From the NCBI GenBank assembly GCA_016218685.1, contig JACRDD010000035.1:30994-94993 (forward strand): a DNA stretch of 64,000 bases, read 5' to 3'. Made by a program: the position numbers and the translations under genes. This DNA comes from Desulfobacterales bacterium (GTDB lineage Bacteria > Desulfobacterota > Desulfobacteria > Desulfobacterales > Desulfosarcinaceae). The notes under the pieces are model-generated. The model had not been told where the DNA came from, searched no databases, and saw nothing but the letters and a program-made list of their open reading frames with translations. This document shows, piece by piece, positions 27,670 through 38,716 of this stretch. The number at the start of each line of letters is the position of its first letter. Within the stretch, counting starts at the first letter, position 1.

Positions 27670-29070
27670 TTAACGCTTTTCGATATAGGCCATGGCCCGC
27701 TCCAGCCGCGCCAGCACCCGATCTTTGCCCAGCACGACCATGATCTCGAATATGCCGGGGCTCACGGTGGTGCCGGTCAGGGCCACCCGCAGCGGTTGGG
27801 CGATCTTACCCAGTTTGATCTTAAAGGCTTCCATTACTTCAAGGAAGACAGCTTCCAGATCCTTTTCGCCAAAAGAGCCGAGCGCCGACAGGCGCTCGGC
27901 CAAGGCGCGCAGCAGTTCCAGGGCTTCGGCAGTCAGGAATTTTTGGGCTGCCGCTTCATCCAGCGCCACCGGTTCGGCATAGTAGAAATGGGCCTGGCGG
28001 GCCATCTCGTCCAGGGTTTTGCTGCGGGCCTGCAACGTGGCGATGACGCCATGCAGAAAGGCATCGTCCTGGGCGGCGATCCCCTGGGCCTGCATGAAGG
28101 GCAGCAGATGCCGCGTCAAGGCCTGGGGGGATGTGGCTTTGATGTGGTCGGCATTCAAGGCGCCGAGTTTGACCGGGTCGAAGATGCCGGCCGATTTGCC
28201 CACCCGGTCCAGGGTGAATTTTTCGATGAGCTCGGCCCGGGTGAAGAACTCCTGGTCGCCGTAGGACCAGCCCATGCGGGCCAGAAAGTTGATGAAGGCA
28301 TCGGGCAGCAGCCCCATGTCGCGGTAGGCGGTCACCGAGGTGGCCCCATGGCGTTTGGACATGCGCGTGCGGTCATTGCCCAGCACCATGGGCACGTGGG
28401 CGAAGACCGGCAGGGGATGACTCAGGGCATTGTAGATCAGGATCTGCTTGGGGGTGTTCATCACATGGTCGTCGCCGCGGATGATGGTGTCGATCCGCAT
28501 GGTTACGTCGTCCACCACGGCCGCGAAGTTATAGGTGGGCATGCCGTCGCTGCGGCGCAGGACAAAGTCGTCCAACTCTTCGTTGGCAAAGACGATGTTC
28601 CCTTTGACCACATCCTCCACCACCGTGGTGCCCGTGGCCGGTGCCTTGAAGCGCACCACTGATCCGGGGCCGGCGCTCAGGCCTTTTTCACGACAGGTGC
28701 CGTCGTAGCGCGGCTTGTCGCCGGTGGCCCGGGCCTTTTCACGCATGGCCTCGATCTGCTCCGGCGTGCAGGTGCAATGGTAGGCATGGCCTTCGGCCAC
28801 CAGTCGGTCGATATGAGCGTTGTAAATATCGAGGCGTTGGCTTTGAAAGAACGGCCCTTCGTCCCAATCGATCTCCAGCCAGCGCAAAGCGTCGAAGATG
28901 GCCTGGACCGACGGTTCGGTGGAACGCACCTGGTCGGTATCCTCGATCCGCAGGATGAAGCATCCCCCCGTATGGCGGGCATGCAACCAGTTGAACAGGG
29001 CGGTGCGCGCCCCCCCCACGTGCAGGTAGCCGGTAGGACTGGGGGCAAAGCGGGTTCGTACGGAGGCCAT
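27670..29070 (-). CDS. gltX: Glutamyl-tRNA synthetase
   Basis: VRTRFAPSPTGYLHVGGARTALFNWLHAR; RMSKRHGATSV. Confidence 0.95.
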   Translation of the reverse strand: MASVRTRFAPSPTGYLHVGGARTALFNWLHARHTGGCFILRIEDTDQVRSTEPSVQAIFDALRWLEIDWDEGPFFQSQRLDIYNAHIDRLVAEGHAYHCTCTPEQIEAMREKARATGDKPRYDGTCREKGLSAGPGSVVRFKAPATGTTVVEDVVKGNIVFANEELDDFVLRRSDGMPTYNFAAVVDDVTMRIDTIIRGDDHVMNTPKQILIYNALSHPLPVFAHVPMVLGNDRTRMSKRHGATSVTAYRDMGLLPDAFINFLARMGWSYGDQEFFTRAELIEKFTLDRVGKSAGIFDPVKLGALNADHIKATSPQALTRHLLPFMQAQGIAAQDDAFLHGVIATLQARSKTLDEMARQAHFYYAEPVALDEAAAQKFLTAEALELLRALAERLSALGSFGEKDLEAVFLEVMEAFKIKLGKIAQPLRVALTGTTVSPGIFEIMVVLGKDRVLARLERAMAYIEKR

Positions 29071-29455
29071 TGATATTATATCCTTTTTATGTAATTTACT
29101 TTTAACTTAAAAATGAGTAAGGCGAACTAGTCAAACAGGCCGACCAGAGAACTTTGACCGGCTGGTGCCAGCGCATCCGGAATCGCCTCACCACCTTGCC
29201 TGCGGGTGATGCCATCCACGCCTCCCCCGCTTGCCTTTGCCAATGGAGTAAATAGGCTACGCTTTGCTAAAAATGGCAACCGGAGAAGGGTGCTCTCATA
29301 GCATATCGCCGATGGGGTCACAAGCGGCGCGCGCGGGCCCAGGGATAAAACTCCTTGACAAGCCGCTCTAATTTAACTACTAGATGCTTTCGCCTACGGT
29401 GGTGAAGGTAATAAATCTAATTAAATAACAAGTAGTTATAGTTTGGAGATGACTC

Positions 29456-29638
29456 ATGGGCTTACCAAAGCATAGGATTTCCAAGTCAAGACGCGACAAG
29501 CGGCGCACCCACCAGAAAAAAGAGGTTCCCAATCTGTCCACCTGCCCGGAATGCGGTGAAGCGATCCAGTCGCACCATGCCTGTGCCAGTTGCGGCGCAT
29601 ACAAAGGCCGGACGGCCGTTGAGACCGAAAAAGAATAA
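29456..29638 (+). CDS. rpmF: 50S ribosomal protein L32
   Basis: MGLPKHRISKSRRDKRRTHQKKEVPNLSTCPECGEAIQSHHACASCGAYKGR. Confidence 0.93.
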   Translation: MGLPKHRISKSRRDKRRTHQKKEVPNLSTCPECGEAIQSHHACASCGAYKGRTAVETEKE

Positions 29639-29677
29639 TTTCGGACATAAGCTCTATATTATAAGGACGCGTCATCG

Positions 29678-31324
29678 ATGAATGAGAACGCATACCGGGG
29701 TTTGGATCTCGAGTCCCGCCAGATGGTTGTGGACACGGTCCGACAGTTGCGCAAGAAGCTGTTAACCAAAGAAAATATTCTGGAGTGGGACAAGGTCGAA
29801 ATTTTCCCCGAAGCCGAAATTCGCGAGATGCTCGGCCCGGAGATCGGCCTGCAGTTGCTGTTCATCCCCGAAGATTTCGGCGGCATGGGCGGCGGTGCCC
29901 GGGACTGCTGCAAGGTGGTCCAGGAGATGGCCAAGATCTGCCTGGGCGTGGCCACCGGCTTTTTCGCCATCCAACTGGGGGCCGATCCCATCCTGGTGGG
30001 CGCCACCGATGCCCAGAAAGAAAAATGGCTGGGCCGCATCGCCGAGGGTAACTCCCTGGTGGCCTATGCCGTGACCGAGCCAGGGGCCGGCAGCAACCTG
30101 GCCTCGCTCAAGACCAAAGCCGTGCCGGTGACCAACGGCGATGGCCGTGTTACCGGATACAAGATTACCGGCAACAAGCAGTTCATCTCCACCGGCGGCT
30201 ACGCCGACTTCGTGACCGTGCTGGCCGAGGCCCCCGAAGGCCACACCTTCTTCATCGTGGAAAAGGGCGCGCCGGGCTTCAAGCAGCACAAGGGCGAAGA
30301 GAAGCACGGCATCCGCGCCTCCAACACCTCGCCGTTGACCTTCGATGATGTCTTCGTGCCCATCGAAAACCTTATCGGCGGCGAGCCGGGCAAGGGCCTC
30401 AAGCAATCCAACGTGGTGTTCGGCTACACCCGCCTGATGGTGGCCTCCATGGCCCTGGGCGCGGGTGAGGCGGCCATGGAGATCGCCATTCCGTATGCCA
30501 AGGAGCGCATTCAGTTCGGTTCGCCCCTTTCCGAAAAGCAAGGTTACACCCACAAGCTCATCGTGCCCAACGTGGTGCGCCTGGCAGCTGCCGATGCCTA
30601 CATCGACGAAATCGGCGAACTGCTGGATAGCAAGGAAGAAGACCTGCAGGTGGAAGGCTCCATCGGCAAGCTCTTCACCACCGAGGCGGCCGACCGCGCG
30701 GCCAACGATTGCATCCAGGCCCTGGGCGGTTACGGCTACATCCGGGAGTTCGGCGTCGAGAAGATCAAGCGCGACGTGAAGATCACCTGCATTTACGAAG
30801 GCACCAGCGAGATCCAGCAGAGCATCATCAGCACCTTCCGCTGGAAGAGCAGCCGCAAGAGCAAGGGCGAGTTCTACGGCCGCGTGGCCGCGGAGATGGA
30901 GCGCCTGGGCGTCGAAGTGCCCGATGCCGGCTGCCGCTTTTACGCCCTGGCGGCCCGGGCCCTGAACCGCACCATCGACCTGGCCCACAACCATCGCCTC
31001 ACCCGCCAGCAGACCATCATGTTCGCCCTGGCCGATATGATGACTTATGTTGAAGTGGGCGCGGCCCTGGCGCGCAAGGCGGTCAAACTGACCCAGGCCC
31101 AGGCGGCCGACGCCGAAAAGTACCGGGCCATGGCACGGGTCTTCGCCGGCGAAGTGACCCAACTGGTGGGTGAAAATGCCTTGAAGATCGCCTCCAGCGG
31201 CGATCTCGAAGCCGCCGCGGCCCAGCAGCACCTGACGGAGATCGCCTATACCGAGATGCTGGCCGGTCGGACCAATTGGGCCAAGGACATGGATCGCATC
31301 GCGGACATCATTTTCGAGAGGTAA
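29678..31324 (+). CDS. Acyl-CoA dehydrogenase
   Basis: YAVTEPGAGSNLASLKTKA, QALGGYGYIREFGVEKIKRDVKITCIYEGTSEIQQSIIS. Confidence 0.9.
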   Translation: MNENAYRGLDLESRQMVVDTVRQLRKKLLTKENILEWDKVEIFPEAEIREMLGPEIGLQLLFIPEDFGGMGGGARDCCKVVQEMAKICLGVATGFFAIQLGADPILVGATDAQKEKWLGRIAEGNSLVAYAVTEPGAGSNLASLKTKAVPVTNGDGRVTGYKITGNKQFISTGGYADFVTVLAEAPEGHTFFIVEKGAPGFKQHKGEEKHGIRASNTSPLTFDDVFVPIENLIGGEPGKGLKQSNVVFGYTRLMVASMALGAGEAAMEIAIPYAKERIQFGSPLSEKQGYTHKLIVPNVVRLAAADAYIDEIGELLDSKEEDLQVEGSIGKLFTTEAADRAANDCIQALGGYGYIREFGVEKIKRDVKITCIYEGTSEIQQSIISTFRWKSSRKSKGEFYGRVAAEMERLGVEVPDAGCRFYALAARALNRTIDLAHNHRLTRQQTIMFALADMMTYVEVGAALARKAVKLTQAQAADAEKYRAMARVFAGEVTQLVGENALKIASSGDLEAAAAQQHLTEIAYTEMLAGRTNWAKDMDRIADIIFER

Positions 31325-31326
31325 GC

Positions 31327-32091
31327 ATGAGCGAGAAGAACCAACGCGTTGTCGTGGTGACCGGCGGCTCCCGCGGCATCGGTCGCTGTATCTGCAAGGC
31401 CATGGCCGCGCCGGGCACCCGTATTTTTTTCAACTACTTTTCACCCGCCGATCCCGAGGGCGAGAAGGCGGCCGCGGCCGAGACCATCGCCCAGGTGGGT
31501 CAACTGGGCTGCGAAGCCTTAGGTCTGTGGGCCAATGTGGCCGTGCAGGCCGAGGTGACCGCCTTTTTCGATCAGGTGATGGATGCCGCCGGGCGCGTGG
31601 ACGTGCTGGTCAACAATGCCGGCATCACCCGGGACGGCCTGATCGCCCGCATGAAAGAGGCCGATTGGGATGCGGTGCTCAATGTCAACCTCAAAGGCCC
31701 CTTTTTGTGCACCCAGGTCGCGGCGCGCATCATGGCCAAGCAGCACGGTGGCCGGATCATCAACATCTCATCGATCGTCGGGGCGATCGGCAACATCGGC
31801 CAGGCCAACTATGTGGCAGCCAAGGCCGGCCTCATCGGTCTGACCAAGACAACCGCCAAGGAGTACGCCTCCCGAAACGTCACGGTCAATGCCGTGGCCC
31901 CGGGGTTCATCGACACCGACATGACCGCCAACTTGCCCGAAAAGGTCAAGACCCTCATGTTGGCCTCGATTCCCATGGCCCGCATGGGCCAGCCCGAAGA
32001 AGTCGCCGCCGTCGTGGGCTTTTTGGCCTCGGACGCGGCGGCCTACATGACCGGACAGGTGCTGCATGTGAACGGCGGCATGTTCATGTAA
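31327..32091 (+). CDS. fabG: 3-oxoacyl-[ACP] reductase
   Basis: VVVVTGGSRGIGRCI, NNAGITRDGLIARM, NYVAAKAGLIGLTKT. Confidence 0.92.
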   Translation: MSEKNQRVVVVTGGSRGIGRCICKAMAAPGTRIFFNYFSPADPEGEKAAAAETIAQVGQLGCEALGLWANVAVQAEVTAFFDQVMDAAGRVDVLVNNAGITRDGLIARMKEADWDAVLNVNLKGPFLCTQVAARIMAKQHGGRIINISSIVGAIGNIGQANYVAAKAGLIGLTKTTAKEYASRNVTVNAVAPGFIDTDMTANLPEKVKTLMLASIPMARMGQPEEVAAVVGFLASDAAAYMTGQVLHVNGGMFM

Positions 32092-32148
32092 TTCCACGAA
32101 GCTGTCTGTAATGGCAGGTAGCACTCACTCATTGAAAGGAGAAAGTAG

Positions 32149-32376
32149 ATGTCGGTTGAAGATAAAATCAAGAAAATCATTAGCGAGAAGTTAAGTGTGG
32201 ACCTGGAAGAAGTAGTACCCGAGGCCTCTTTCGTGGACGATCTGGGAGCCGATTCCTTGGACCTGGTGGAGCTGATCATGTCCATGGAAGAAGAATTCGA
32301 TATCGATATCTCCGATGAAGATGCCGAAAAACTGGTGACCGTGAAGGACGCCATCGATTACATCAACGCCCACTGA
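32149..32376 (+). CDS. acpP: Acyl carrier protein
   Basis: [25 protein letters not shown]. Confidence 0.97.
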   Translation: MSVEDKIKKIISEKLSVDLEEVVPEASFVDDLGADSLDLVELIMSMEEEFDIDISDEDAEKLVTVKDAIDYINAH

Positions 32377-32574
32377 TACTGCCGTTCGACAGGGCGTTTG
32401 CCGCCGGTGAACGCACATTTATCGAAGGCCGCCGTACCGGGAGCGGGAATAGAAAGATATTCCAGGCGCCCCAGCGGCGAGCCGTCCGATCTGCCGCAGG
32501 GGTCTTCCGTCCGTTCGAGGTGGGGGCCCCCGGTTTGTTCTAGATGCGTACCAGCGACTTAGAAGGAGGTTCTT

Positions 32575-33816
32575 TTGGAAAGACGGGTAGTGGTCACCGG
32601 AATCGGCCTCATCACCCCCTTGGGTGTCGGCGTTGACGAAACCTGGTCGAACCTGATTGCCGGTAAGTCCGGTGCGGGCGAAATCACCCGGTTTGATACC
32701 AGCGACTACGGCACCAAGATCGCCGCCGAGGTTAAAGGTTTCAATGCCGAGGATTTCATGGCCAAGAAAGATGCCAAACGCACGGAAACATTCATTGCTT
32801 ACGCCGTTGCGGCGTCGCGTATGGCCTTGGAGGATTCGGGACTTAAGATCGACAGCCAGAATGCCCACCGCGTCGGGGTCCTGACTGGTTGCGGATTGGG
32901 CGGCTTGAATATGCTGGAGGTCACGGCCCGTACGGTGGATACCGCCGGACCCAAGCGCGTCAGCCCATTTTTCATTCCTCTGCTGATCGGCAACATGGCC
33001 CCCGGTATGATCTCCATTCAGTTCGGCGCCAAAGGCCCCAACTCCTCGGTGGCCACGGCCTGCGCCGCCGGCGCACATGCGATCGGCGATGCCTACGAAA
33101 TCATCAAGTACGGTAAGGCTGATGCCATGATCACGGGGGGCGTTGAGTCGGTGATTACCCGCACCTGTATTGCCGGTTTCGGTGCCATGAAAGCGCTCTC
33201 CACCCGTAACGATGATCCCCAGCGCGCCTCGCGTCCGTTTGACAGGGATCGGGACGGCTTCGTGGTGGGTGAGGGCAGTGGCATGCTGATCCTCGAATCC
33301 CTTGATCATGCCCTGGCCCGCGGCGCCAAGATCTACGCCGAAATGGCCGGCTACGGCATGAGCGGCGACGGTTACCACATGACCTCCCCGCCGCCCGACG
33401 GTGAAGGCGCGGCGCGCTGCATGCAGGCCGCCATCGACGATGCCGGCATCCAGCCATCCCAGATCGGCTACATCAATGCCCACGGTACCTCGACCCCCTT
33501 GAACGACCTGTATGAAACCCGGGCCATCAAGACGGTATTTGGTGCAAACGCCCCCAAGGTACCGATCAGTTCCACCAAATCCATGACCGGGCATCTGCTG
33601 GGCGGCGCCGGCGGCATCGAAACCGTCTTCACGGCACTGGTTCTGACCCACGACATCTTGCCACCCACCATCAATCTGGACAATCCCGGCGAAGAGTGCG
33701 ACCTGGATTATGTGCCCAAAGTGGCGCGCAAGGCCGTCGTGACCTATGCCATGACCAACTCATTCGGCTTCGGCGGCACCAATGCCTCCTTGATCCTTAA
33801 AAAGTACACGCCCTAA
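32575..33816 (+). CDS. fabF: 3-oxoacyl-[ACP] synthase II
   Basis: RRVVVTGIGLITPLGVG; SVATACAAGAHAIGDA; SSTKSMTGHLLGGAGG; TTG start with SD aaggagg. Confidence 0.95.
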   Translation: MERRVVVTGIGLITPLGVGVDETWSNLIAGKSGAGEITRFDTSDYGTKIAAEVKGFNAEDFMAKKDAKRTETFIAYAVAASRMALEDSGLKIDSQNAHRVGVLTGCGLGGLNMLEVTARTVDTAGPKRVSPFFIPLLIGNMAPGMISIQFGAKGPNSSVATACAAGAHAIGDAYEIIKYGKADAMITGGVESVITRTCIAGFGAMKALSTRNDDPQRASRPFDRDRDGFVVGEGSGMLILESLDHALARGAKIYAEMAGYGMSGDGYHMTSPPPDGEGAARCMQAAIDDAGIQPSQIGYINAHGTSTPLNDLYETRAIKTVFGANAPKVPISSTKSMTGHLLGGAGGIETVFTALVLTHDILPPTINLDNPGEECDLDYVPKVARKAVVTYAMTNSFGFGGTNASLILKKYTP

Positions 33817-33837
33817 ATCCGCCCAAGAGAAAATCGA

Positions 33838-33877
33838 AAGCCGCGCGCCGGGTTCATTGAGCGCGCGGCTTTTTTTT
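33838..33877 (+). terminator. Rho-independent terminator after fabF
   Basis: GCCGCGCGC-(12)-GCGCGCGGC followed by TTTTTTTT. Confidence 0.9.
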
Positions 33878-34135
33878 CTAATCTGTCCAGGAAAAGCAGA
33901 TGACCTCAGCCGGCTTGGCAGGCTCAGATTCCCGGTTGAATGGTGCTGCGCGCGGGGCTCTCCGGTCCCGATTTTTGCTTGCGATCCACCCGAGATAAAG
34001 CTATGAGATGCAGTCGCCACCTTATATATAGGGGGTATCGCTACCGGGATGACACGACCGGTGGATATTTGCGGTGCCAGGGCATGCCGAAGCTGCCGGG
34101 TTTCTGGCTATCGGAAAAAGGAGAAGAGGGTAACG

Positions 34136-34579
34136 ATGAAGATTCTCATCGGATGTGACCACGCGGCATTCGGGCTCAAGGAGACCATCAAGCGCTATTT
34201 GATCGAAAAGGGTGTTGCCGTGGAGGACCTGGGCGCCTTCAGCGAGGCCTCCGTGGATTACCCCCAAATCGGCATGCAGGTGGCATCCCGGGTGTCCAAG
34301 GGGCAAGCGGAGCGCGGGATTCTGCTGTGCGGCACCGGGCTGGGGATGTCCATGGTGGCCAACCGTTTTGCCCATGTGCGCGCGGCCCTGTGCAACGACT
34401 TGTTTTCCGCAGGCATGAGCCGCCGGCATAACGACGCCAACATTCTGGTCATGGGCGGCCGGGTCATCGGCGACGTGCTGGCCCTGGAAATTGTGCGCAC
34501 CTGGCTGGAAACCCCCTTCGAGGGCGGTCGCCACCAGCGGCGGTTGGACCTGTTCGATACACCAGGCCAAGAACCATAA
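34136..34579 (+). CDS. rpiB: Ribose 5-phosphate isomerase B
   Basis: MKILIGCDHAAFGLKETIKRYL; RGILLCGTGLGMSMVANR. Confidence 0.93.
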   Translation: MKILIGCDHAAFGLKETIKRYLIEKGVAVEDLGAFSEASVDYPQIGMQVASRVSKGQAERGILLCGTGLGMSMVANRFAHVRAALCNDLFSAGMSRRHNDANILVMGGRVIGDVLALEIVRTWLETPFEGGRHQRRLDLFDTPGQEP

Positions 34580-34631
34580 GTTTCATGAGTTTCGATAGAA
34601 GCTAAATATACGGACAAGGGGAAAGAAGAAG

Positions 34632-35873
34632 TTGAACAACGAGCTTATCGCCACAGTGGATCCTGAAATCGCCAAAGTACTGGATCAGGAGTTGGAACGG
34701 CAGACCAGTCACCTGGAACTGATTGCATCGGAAAACATCGCCAGCAAGGCGGTCATGGCCGCCCAGGGCAGCCTTTTGACCAACAAATACGCCGAGGGCT
34801 ACCCCGGCAAGCGCTACTACGGCGGGTGCGAATATGTGGACGTGGCCGAACGCCTGGCCATTGAGCGCGCCATTCAGTTGTTCGGCTGCGAGTATGCCAA
34901 CGTGCAGCCCCACTCCGGCTCCCAGGCCAACATGGCCGCCTATTTTTCCCTGCTCCAGCCGGGCGACACCGTGCTGGGCATGGACCTGGCCCACGGCGGC
35001 CATCTGACCCACGGCGCCAAGGTGAGTTTTTCAGGCCAACTCTATCGCTTCGTACATTACGGGGTTAACCCGCAGACCGGCACCATCGACTATGACAACC
35101 TGCGGCGCCTGGCCAAGGAGCATCGTCCAAAGATGATCGTGGCCGGCGCCAGTGCCTATCCGCGCATCTTGGATTTCGACACCTTCAGCGACATCGCCAA
35201 GGAAGTGGGCGCCCTCTTCATGGTGGACATGGCCCACATCGCCGGCCTGGTAGCCGTGGGGCTGCATCCCTCGCCGGTGCCCCGGGCCGATGTGGTCACC
35301 TCCACGACCCACAAAACCCTGCGCGGGCCGCGCGGCGGATTGATCCTGGCCAAGTCGGCCTGCGGCGACAAGCTGCGCGCCGAGGTCTTTCCGGGCATCC
35401 AGGGCGGGCCTTTGATGCACGTGATCGCCGCCAAGGCCGTGGCCTTCAAGGAGGCGTTGCAGCCCTCGTTCAAGCGTTACCAGGAGCGCGTGCTGGCCAA
35501 TGCCCAGGCCCTGGCCGCCGGGTTGCAAAGCGCCGGCTTGCAACTGGTCTCCGGCGGCACCGACAACCACCTGATGCTGGTGGACCTCACCTCATGGGAC
35601 ATCACCGGCAAAGCGGCCGAAACCTCCCTGGGCCAGGCCGGTATCACCGTAAACAAAAATGCCGTGCCCTTCGACAAACGCGGCCCGGTGGTGACCAGCG
35701 GCGTGCGCATCGGAACCCCCTATGTCACCAGCCGCGGCATGGGCACCGAAGAGATGCGCCAGATCGCCGGGCTGATCGTGGCCGTGCTCAAAAACATGGA
35801 AGATGCGCGCATCTTGGAGCGGACGCGACTGGAAGTGGCCGAATTGTGCCGCGCTTTCCCACTCTACGCATAA
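34632..35873 (+). CDS. glyA: Serine hydroxymethyltransferase
   Basis: [37 protein letters not shown] start. Confidence 0.96.
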   Translation: MNNELIATVDPEIAKVLDQELERQTSHLELIASENIASKAVMAAQGSLLTNKYAEGYPGKRYYGGCEYVDVAERLAIERAIQLFGCEYANVQPHSGSQANMAAYFSLLQPGDTVLGMDLAHGGHLTHGAKVSFSGQLYRFVHYGVNPQTGTIDYDNLRRLAKEHRPKMIVAGASAYPRILDFDTFSDIAKEVGALFMVDMAHIAGLVAVGLHPSPVPRADVVTSTTHKTLRGPRGGLILAKSACGDKLRAEVFPGIQGGPLMHVIAAKAVAFKEALQPSFKRYQERVLANAQALAAGLQSAGLQLVSGGTDNHLMLVDLTSWDITGKAAETSLGQAGITVNKNAVPFDKRGPVVTSGVRIGTPYVTSRGMGTEEMRQIAGLIVAVLKNMEDARILERTRLEVAELCRAFPLYA

Positions 35874-35932
35874 GCCGCTGGGTGGGTGAACGTTGAAAGT
35901 TAAGCAGTTCCGGCGATTGGAGGAGGATGTAA

Positions 35933-36406
35933 ATGGATCGTGAGCGCCCCTCCTGGGACGAGTACTTCATGGACATCACCTGCCTGGTGGCCAAGCGGGC
36001 CACCTGCCTGCGCCGGGCCGTGGGGGCGGTGGTGATCAAGGACCGCCGCCTGCTCTCCACCGGATATAACGGCGCGCCCAGCAACGTGCGCCACTGCGCC
36101 GAGACCGGCTGCCTGCGCCAACAGCTCAACGTGCCCTCGGGCGAGCGCCATGAGTTGTGCCGGGGCATTCACGCCGAGCAGAACGCCATCATCCAGGCGG
36201 CCTATCACGGTGTCTCCATCAAGGGTGCCACGCTCTACTGCACCAATCAGCCCTGTTCCATTTGCGCCAAGATGATCATCAACGCGGGGATTGTCCGGAT
36301 CGTCTACCAGGACGGCTACGCGGACCCGCTGTCCACGGAAATGCTGGCCGAAGCCGGCATCGAACTGCTGAAACTGGCTGGCAACCAAGGGGAGGTGTCT
36401 GCATGA
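35933..36406 (+). CDS. dCMP deaminase
   Basis: [33 protein letters not shown]. Confidence 0.92.
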   Translation: MDRERPSWDEYFMDITCLVAKRATCLRRAVGAVVIKDRRLLSTGYNGAPSNVRHCAETGCLRQQLNVPSGERHELCRGIHAEQNAIIQAAYHGVSIKGATLYCTNQPCSICAKMIINAGIVRIVYQDGYADPLSTEMLAEAGIELLKLAGNQGEVSA

Positions 36407-36861
36407 AGTGTCCTTTCTGTGGCGAGATGGACAACAAGGTGATCGACTCCCGGGTGAGCAAGGACGGCGCCGTCATCCGGAGGCGCAGGGAGTGCATCGA
36501 CTGCACCCGACGGTTCACCACTTACGAGCACATCGAAGAGATTCCCATCATGATCGTCAAAAAGGACGGTCGCCGGGAGGTGTTCAACCGCGACAAGGTG
36601 CGCTCGGGGATGCAGAAGGCCTGCCAGAAACTGGACATCAGCATGAACGCCATCGAGGATTTCATCGACGACCTGGAGCGGGACCTGCGCGAAACCGGCG
36701 AAAAAGAGATTCCGTCCCGGGTGGTGGGTGAGAAGATCATGGCCCAGCTTCACACCTTGAGCGATATCGCCTACGTGCGCTTCGCTTCGGTGTACCGTGA
36801 ATTCAAGGATGTGAACGATTTTGTGGCCGAACTGAAAACCTTACTAAGCGAACGGCGATGA
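36403..36861 (+). CDS. nrdR: Transcriptional repressor NrdR
   Basis: [48 protein letters not shown]-cone; ATGA overlap with preceding stop. Confidence 0.97.
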   Translation: MKCPFCGEMDNKVIDSRVSKDGAVIRRRRECIDCTRRFTTYEHIEEIPIMIVKKDGRREVFNRDKVRSGMQKACQKLDISMNAIEDFIDDLERDLRETGEKEIPSRVVGEKIMAQLHTLSDIAYVRFASVYREFKDVNDFVAELKTLLSERR

Positions 36862-37958
36862 ACGATGAAGACTACATGGACATGGCCTTGGAACTCGCGG
36901 CCCAAGGGGCCGGCTTTGTCGCTCCCAACCCTATGGTGGGGGCCGTGGTGGTGCGGGATGGTCAGGTGGTGGGCCAGGGCTTTCACCAGGCCGTGGGCGG
37001 AGCCCATGCCGAGGTAAATGCCCTCGATGCCGCCGGTGAGCGTGCCGTCGGCGCCACCTTGTACGTGACCCTGGAACCGTGCAACCATTTCGGCCGCACG
37101 CCGCCCTGCACCGAAAAGGTGCTGGCCGCCGGCATCCGGCGGGTGGTGGTGGCCATGGCCGATCCCAACCCCGACGTCCGGGGCGGCGGCAATGAGATGC
37201 TGCGCGCCAAGGGGATCGAGGTGGTCTGCGGGGTGCGCGAGGCCCAAGCCCGGCGGCTGAACGAGAGCTTCATCAAGTTTGCGGCCACCAAGCGTCCGTT
37301 CGTGGTGCTCAAAATGGCCGCCACCCTGGATGGACGCATCGCCGCCAGCACGGGCGATGCCCGCTGGGTAACCGGCGAAGCGGCCCGGGCGCACGTGCAT
37401 CGTCTGCGCCACGCCATGGACGCCATTCTGGTGGGGGTCGGCACGGTCAAGGCCGACGATCCCGAACTGACGGCGCGCCTGGTCGAGGGCCAGGGCAAGG
37501 ACCCCATCCGGTTGGTGCTCGACACCCGGCTGAGCATGTCCAAGCGCGCCAAGGTGCTCACCCAGGCCTCCACGGCGCCCACCTATGTGGTGTGCGGACC
37601 CGAGGCCTCGGATGTGGACCGGCGCCGGCTATCGGCCAGCGGCGCGCGCATTCTGGACGCCGCCGTCCGAAAGGGGCACATCGATCTGGCGGCCCTCATG
37701 GGGCAGTTGGGCAAGATGGGCATCACCAGCCTGCTCATTGAAGGCGGCGCCCAGGTGGCCGGCAGCGCCCTGGCCACCGGTATCGTGGACAAGGTCGTGT
37801 TCTTCTACGCCCCCAAGCTGCTCGGCGGCGACGACGGCACGCCCATGTTCCGCGGCCAAGGAGCCGCTTGGATGAAGGATGCCCTCGCCCTGCACGATGT
37901 GACGGTGGCGCGGGTAGGCGAAGATATTATGGTGGTCGGGTATCGGCATAAGGGATAG
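36858..37958 (+). CDS. ribD: Bifunctional pyrimidine deaminase/reductase
   Basis: GGAHAEVNAL, TLEPCNHFGRTPPCTEKV, KMAATLDGRIA. Confidence 0.95.
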   Translation: MNDEDYMDMALELAAQGAGFVAPNPMVGAVVVRDGQVVGQGFHQAVGGAHAEVNALDAAGERAVGATLYVTLEPCNHFGRTPPCTEKVLAAGIRRVVVAMADPNPDVRGGGNEMLRAKGIEVVCGVREAQARRLNESFIKFAATKRPFVVLKMAATLDGRIAASTGDARWVTGEAARAHVHRLRHAMDAILVGVGTVKADDPELTARLVEGQGKDPIRLVLDTRLSMSKRAKVLTQASTAPTYVVCGPEASDVDRRRLSASGARILDAAVRKGHIDLAALMGQLGKMGITSLLIEGGAQVAGSALATGIVDKVVFFYAPKLLGGDDGTPMFRGQGAAWMKDALALHDVTVARVGEDIMVVGYRHKG

Positions 37959-38012
37959 TGGTTTGTTCCTGCCACTTTTTGTGAGTGAATGACAACCGGG
38001 CATTGAGTTCGT

Positions 38013-38675
38013 ATGTTTACCGGCATCATCGAAGGATTGGGAACCCTGGTGGGAATGCGCGCGGCAGGTGAGGCCCGGATCATCACCGTGGCCGCCGATT
38101 TCGACTTGGCTGGCACGCGCATCGGCGACAGCATCGCGGTCAACGGTGCCTGCCTGACGGCGACCACTCTGGCCGGCAATCGTTTCACGGCCGATGTGTC
38201 GCCCGAAACCCTTTCCAAGACCACCTTCGGCGCTGCCAAGATCGGCCAGCGGGTGAATCTGGAGCGGGCCCTGCGCCTTTCCGACCGCCTGGACGGCCAT
38301 CTGGTATCGGGTCATATCGACGGCATGGGACGCCTGGAGAGCCGGGAGCGCGCGGCCACGGCGATAGTCTTGCGCTTCAGCGCACCCCCGGAGCTGACGC
38401 GCTACATGATCGTCAAAGGTTCGGTGGCCGTGGACGGCGTCAGCCTGACGATCAATCAATGCGACGACCATGGGTTTACGGTGAGCATCATCCCCCACAC
38501 GGCCCAGATGACCACCATCGGCCTGAAAGGGGAGGGGGATGGGTTTAACATCGAGACCGATCTGATCGGTAAGTATGTGGAGCGCTTTCTGACCCGCGGC
38601 CAAGCGCCGGCCGCAGCGCCGGGCCGCGGCATCGATATGGCCTTGCTTGCAAAATCAGGGTTCTTGGACCGTTAG
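38013..38675 (+). CDS. ribE: Riboflavin synthase
   Basis: MFTGIIEGLGTLV; VNGACLTAT; VDGVSLTIN. Confidence 0.95.
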   Translation: MFTGIIEGLGTLVGMRAAGEARIITVAADFDLAGTRIGDSIAVNGACLTATTLAGNRFTADVSPETLSKTTFGAAKIGQRVNLERALRLSDRLDGHLVSGHIDGMGRLESRERAATAIVLRFSAPPELTRYMIVKGSVAVDGVSLTINQCDDHGFTVSIIPHTAQMTTIGLKGEGDGFNIETDLIGKYVERFLTRGQAPAAAPGRGIDMALLAKSGFLDR

Positions 38676-38716
38676 GAGTTGGACGGCCGCCCTTTTGAAT
38701 TGGAGAAGTGAAGAAC

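Noticed and set aside
36800-36860. FMN riboswitch upstream of the rib genes
   Set aside because: ribD overlaps nrdR with no leader; no RFN-type conserved sequence seen
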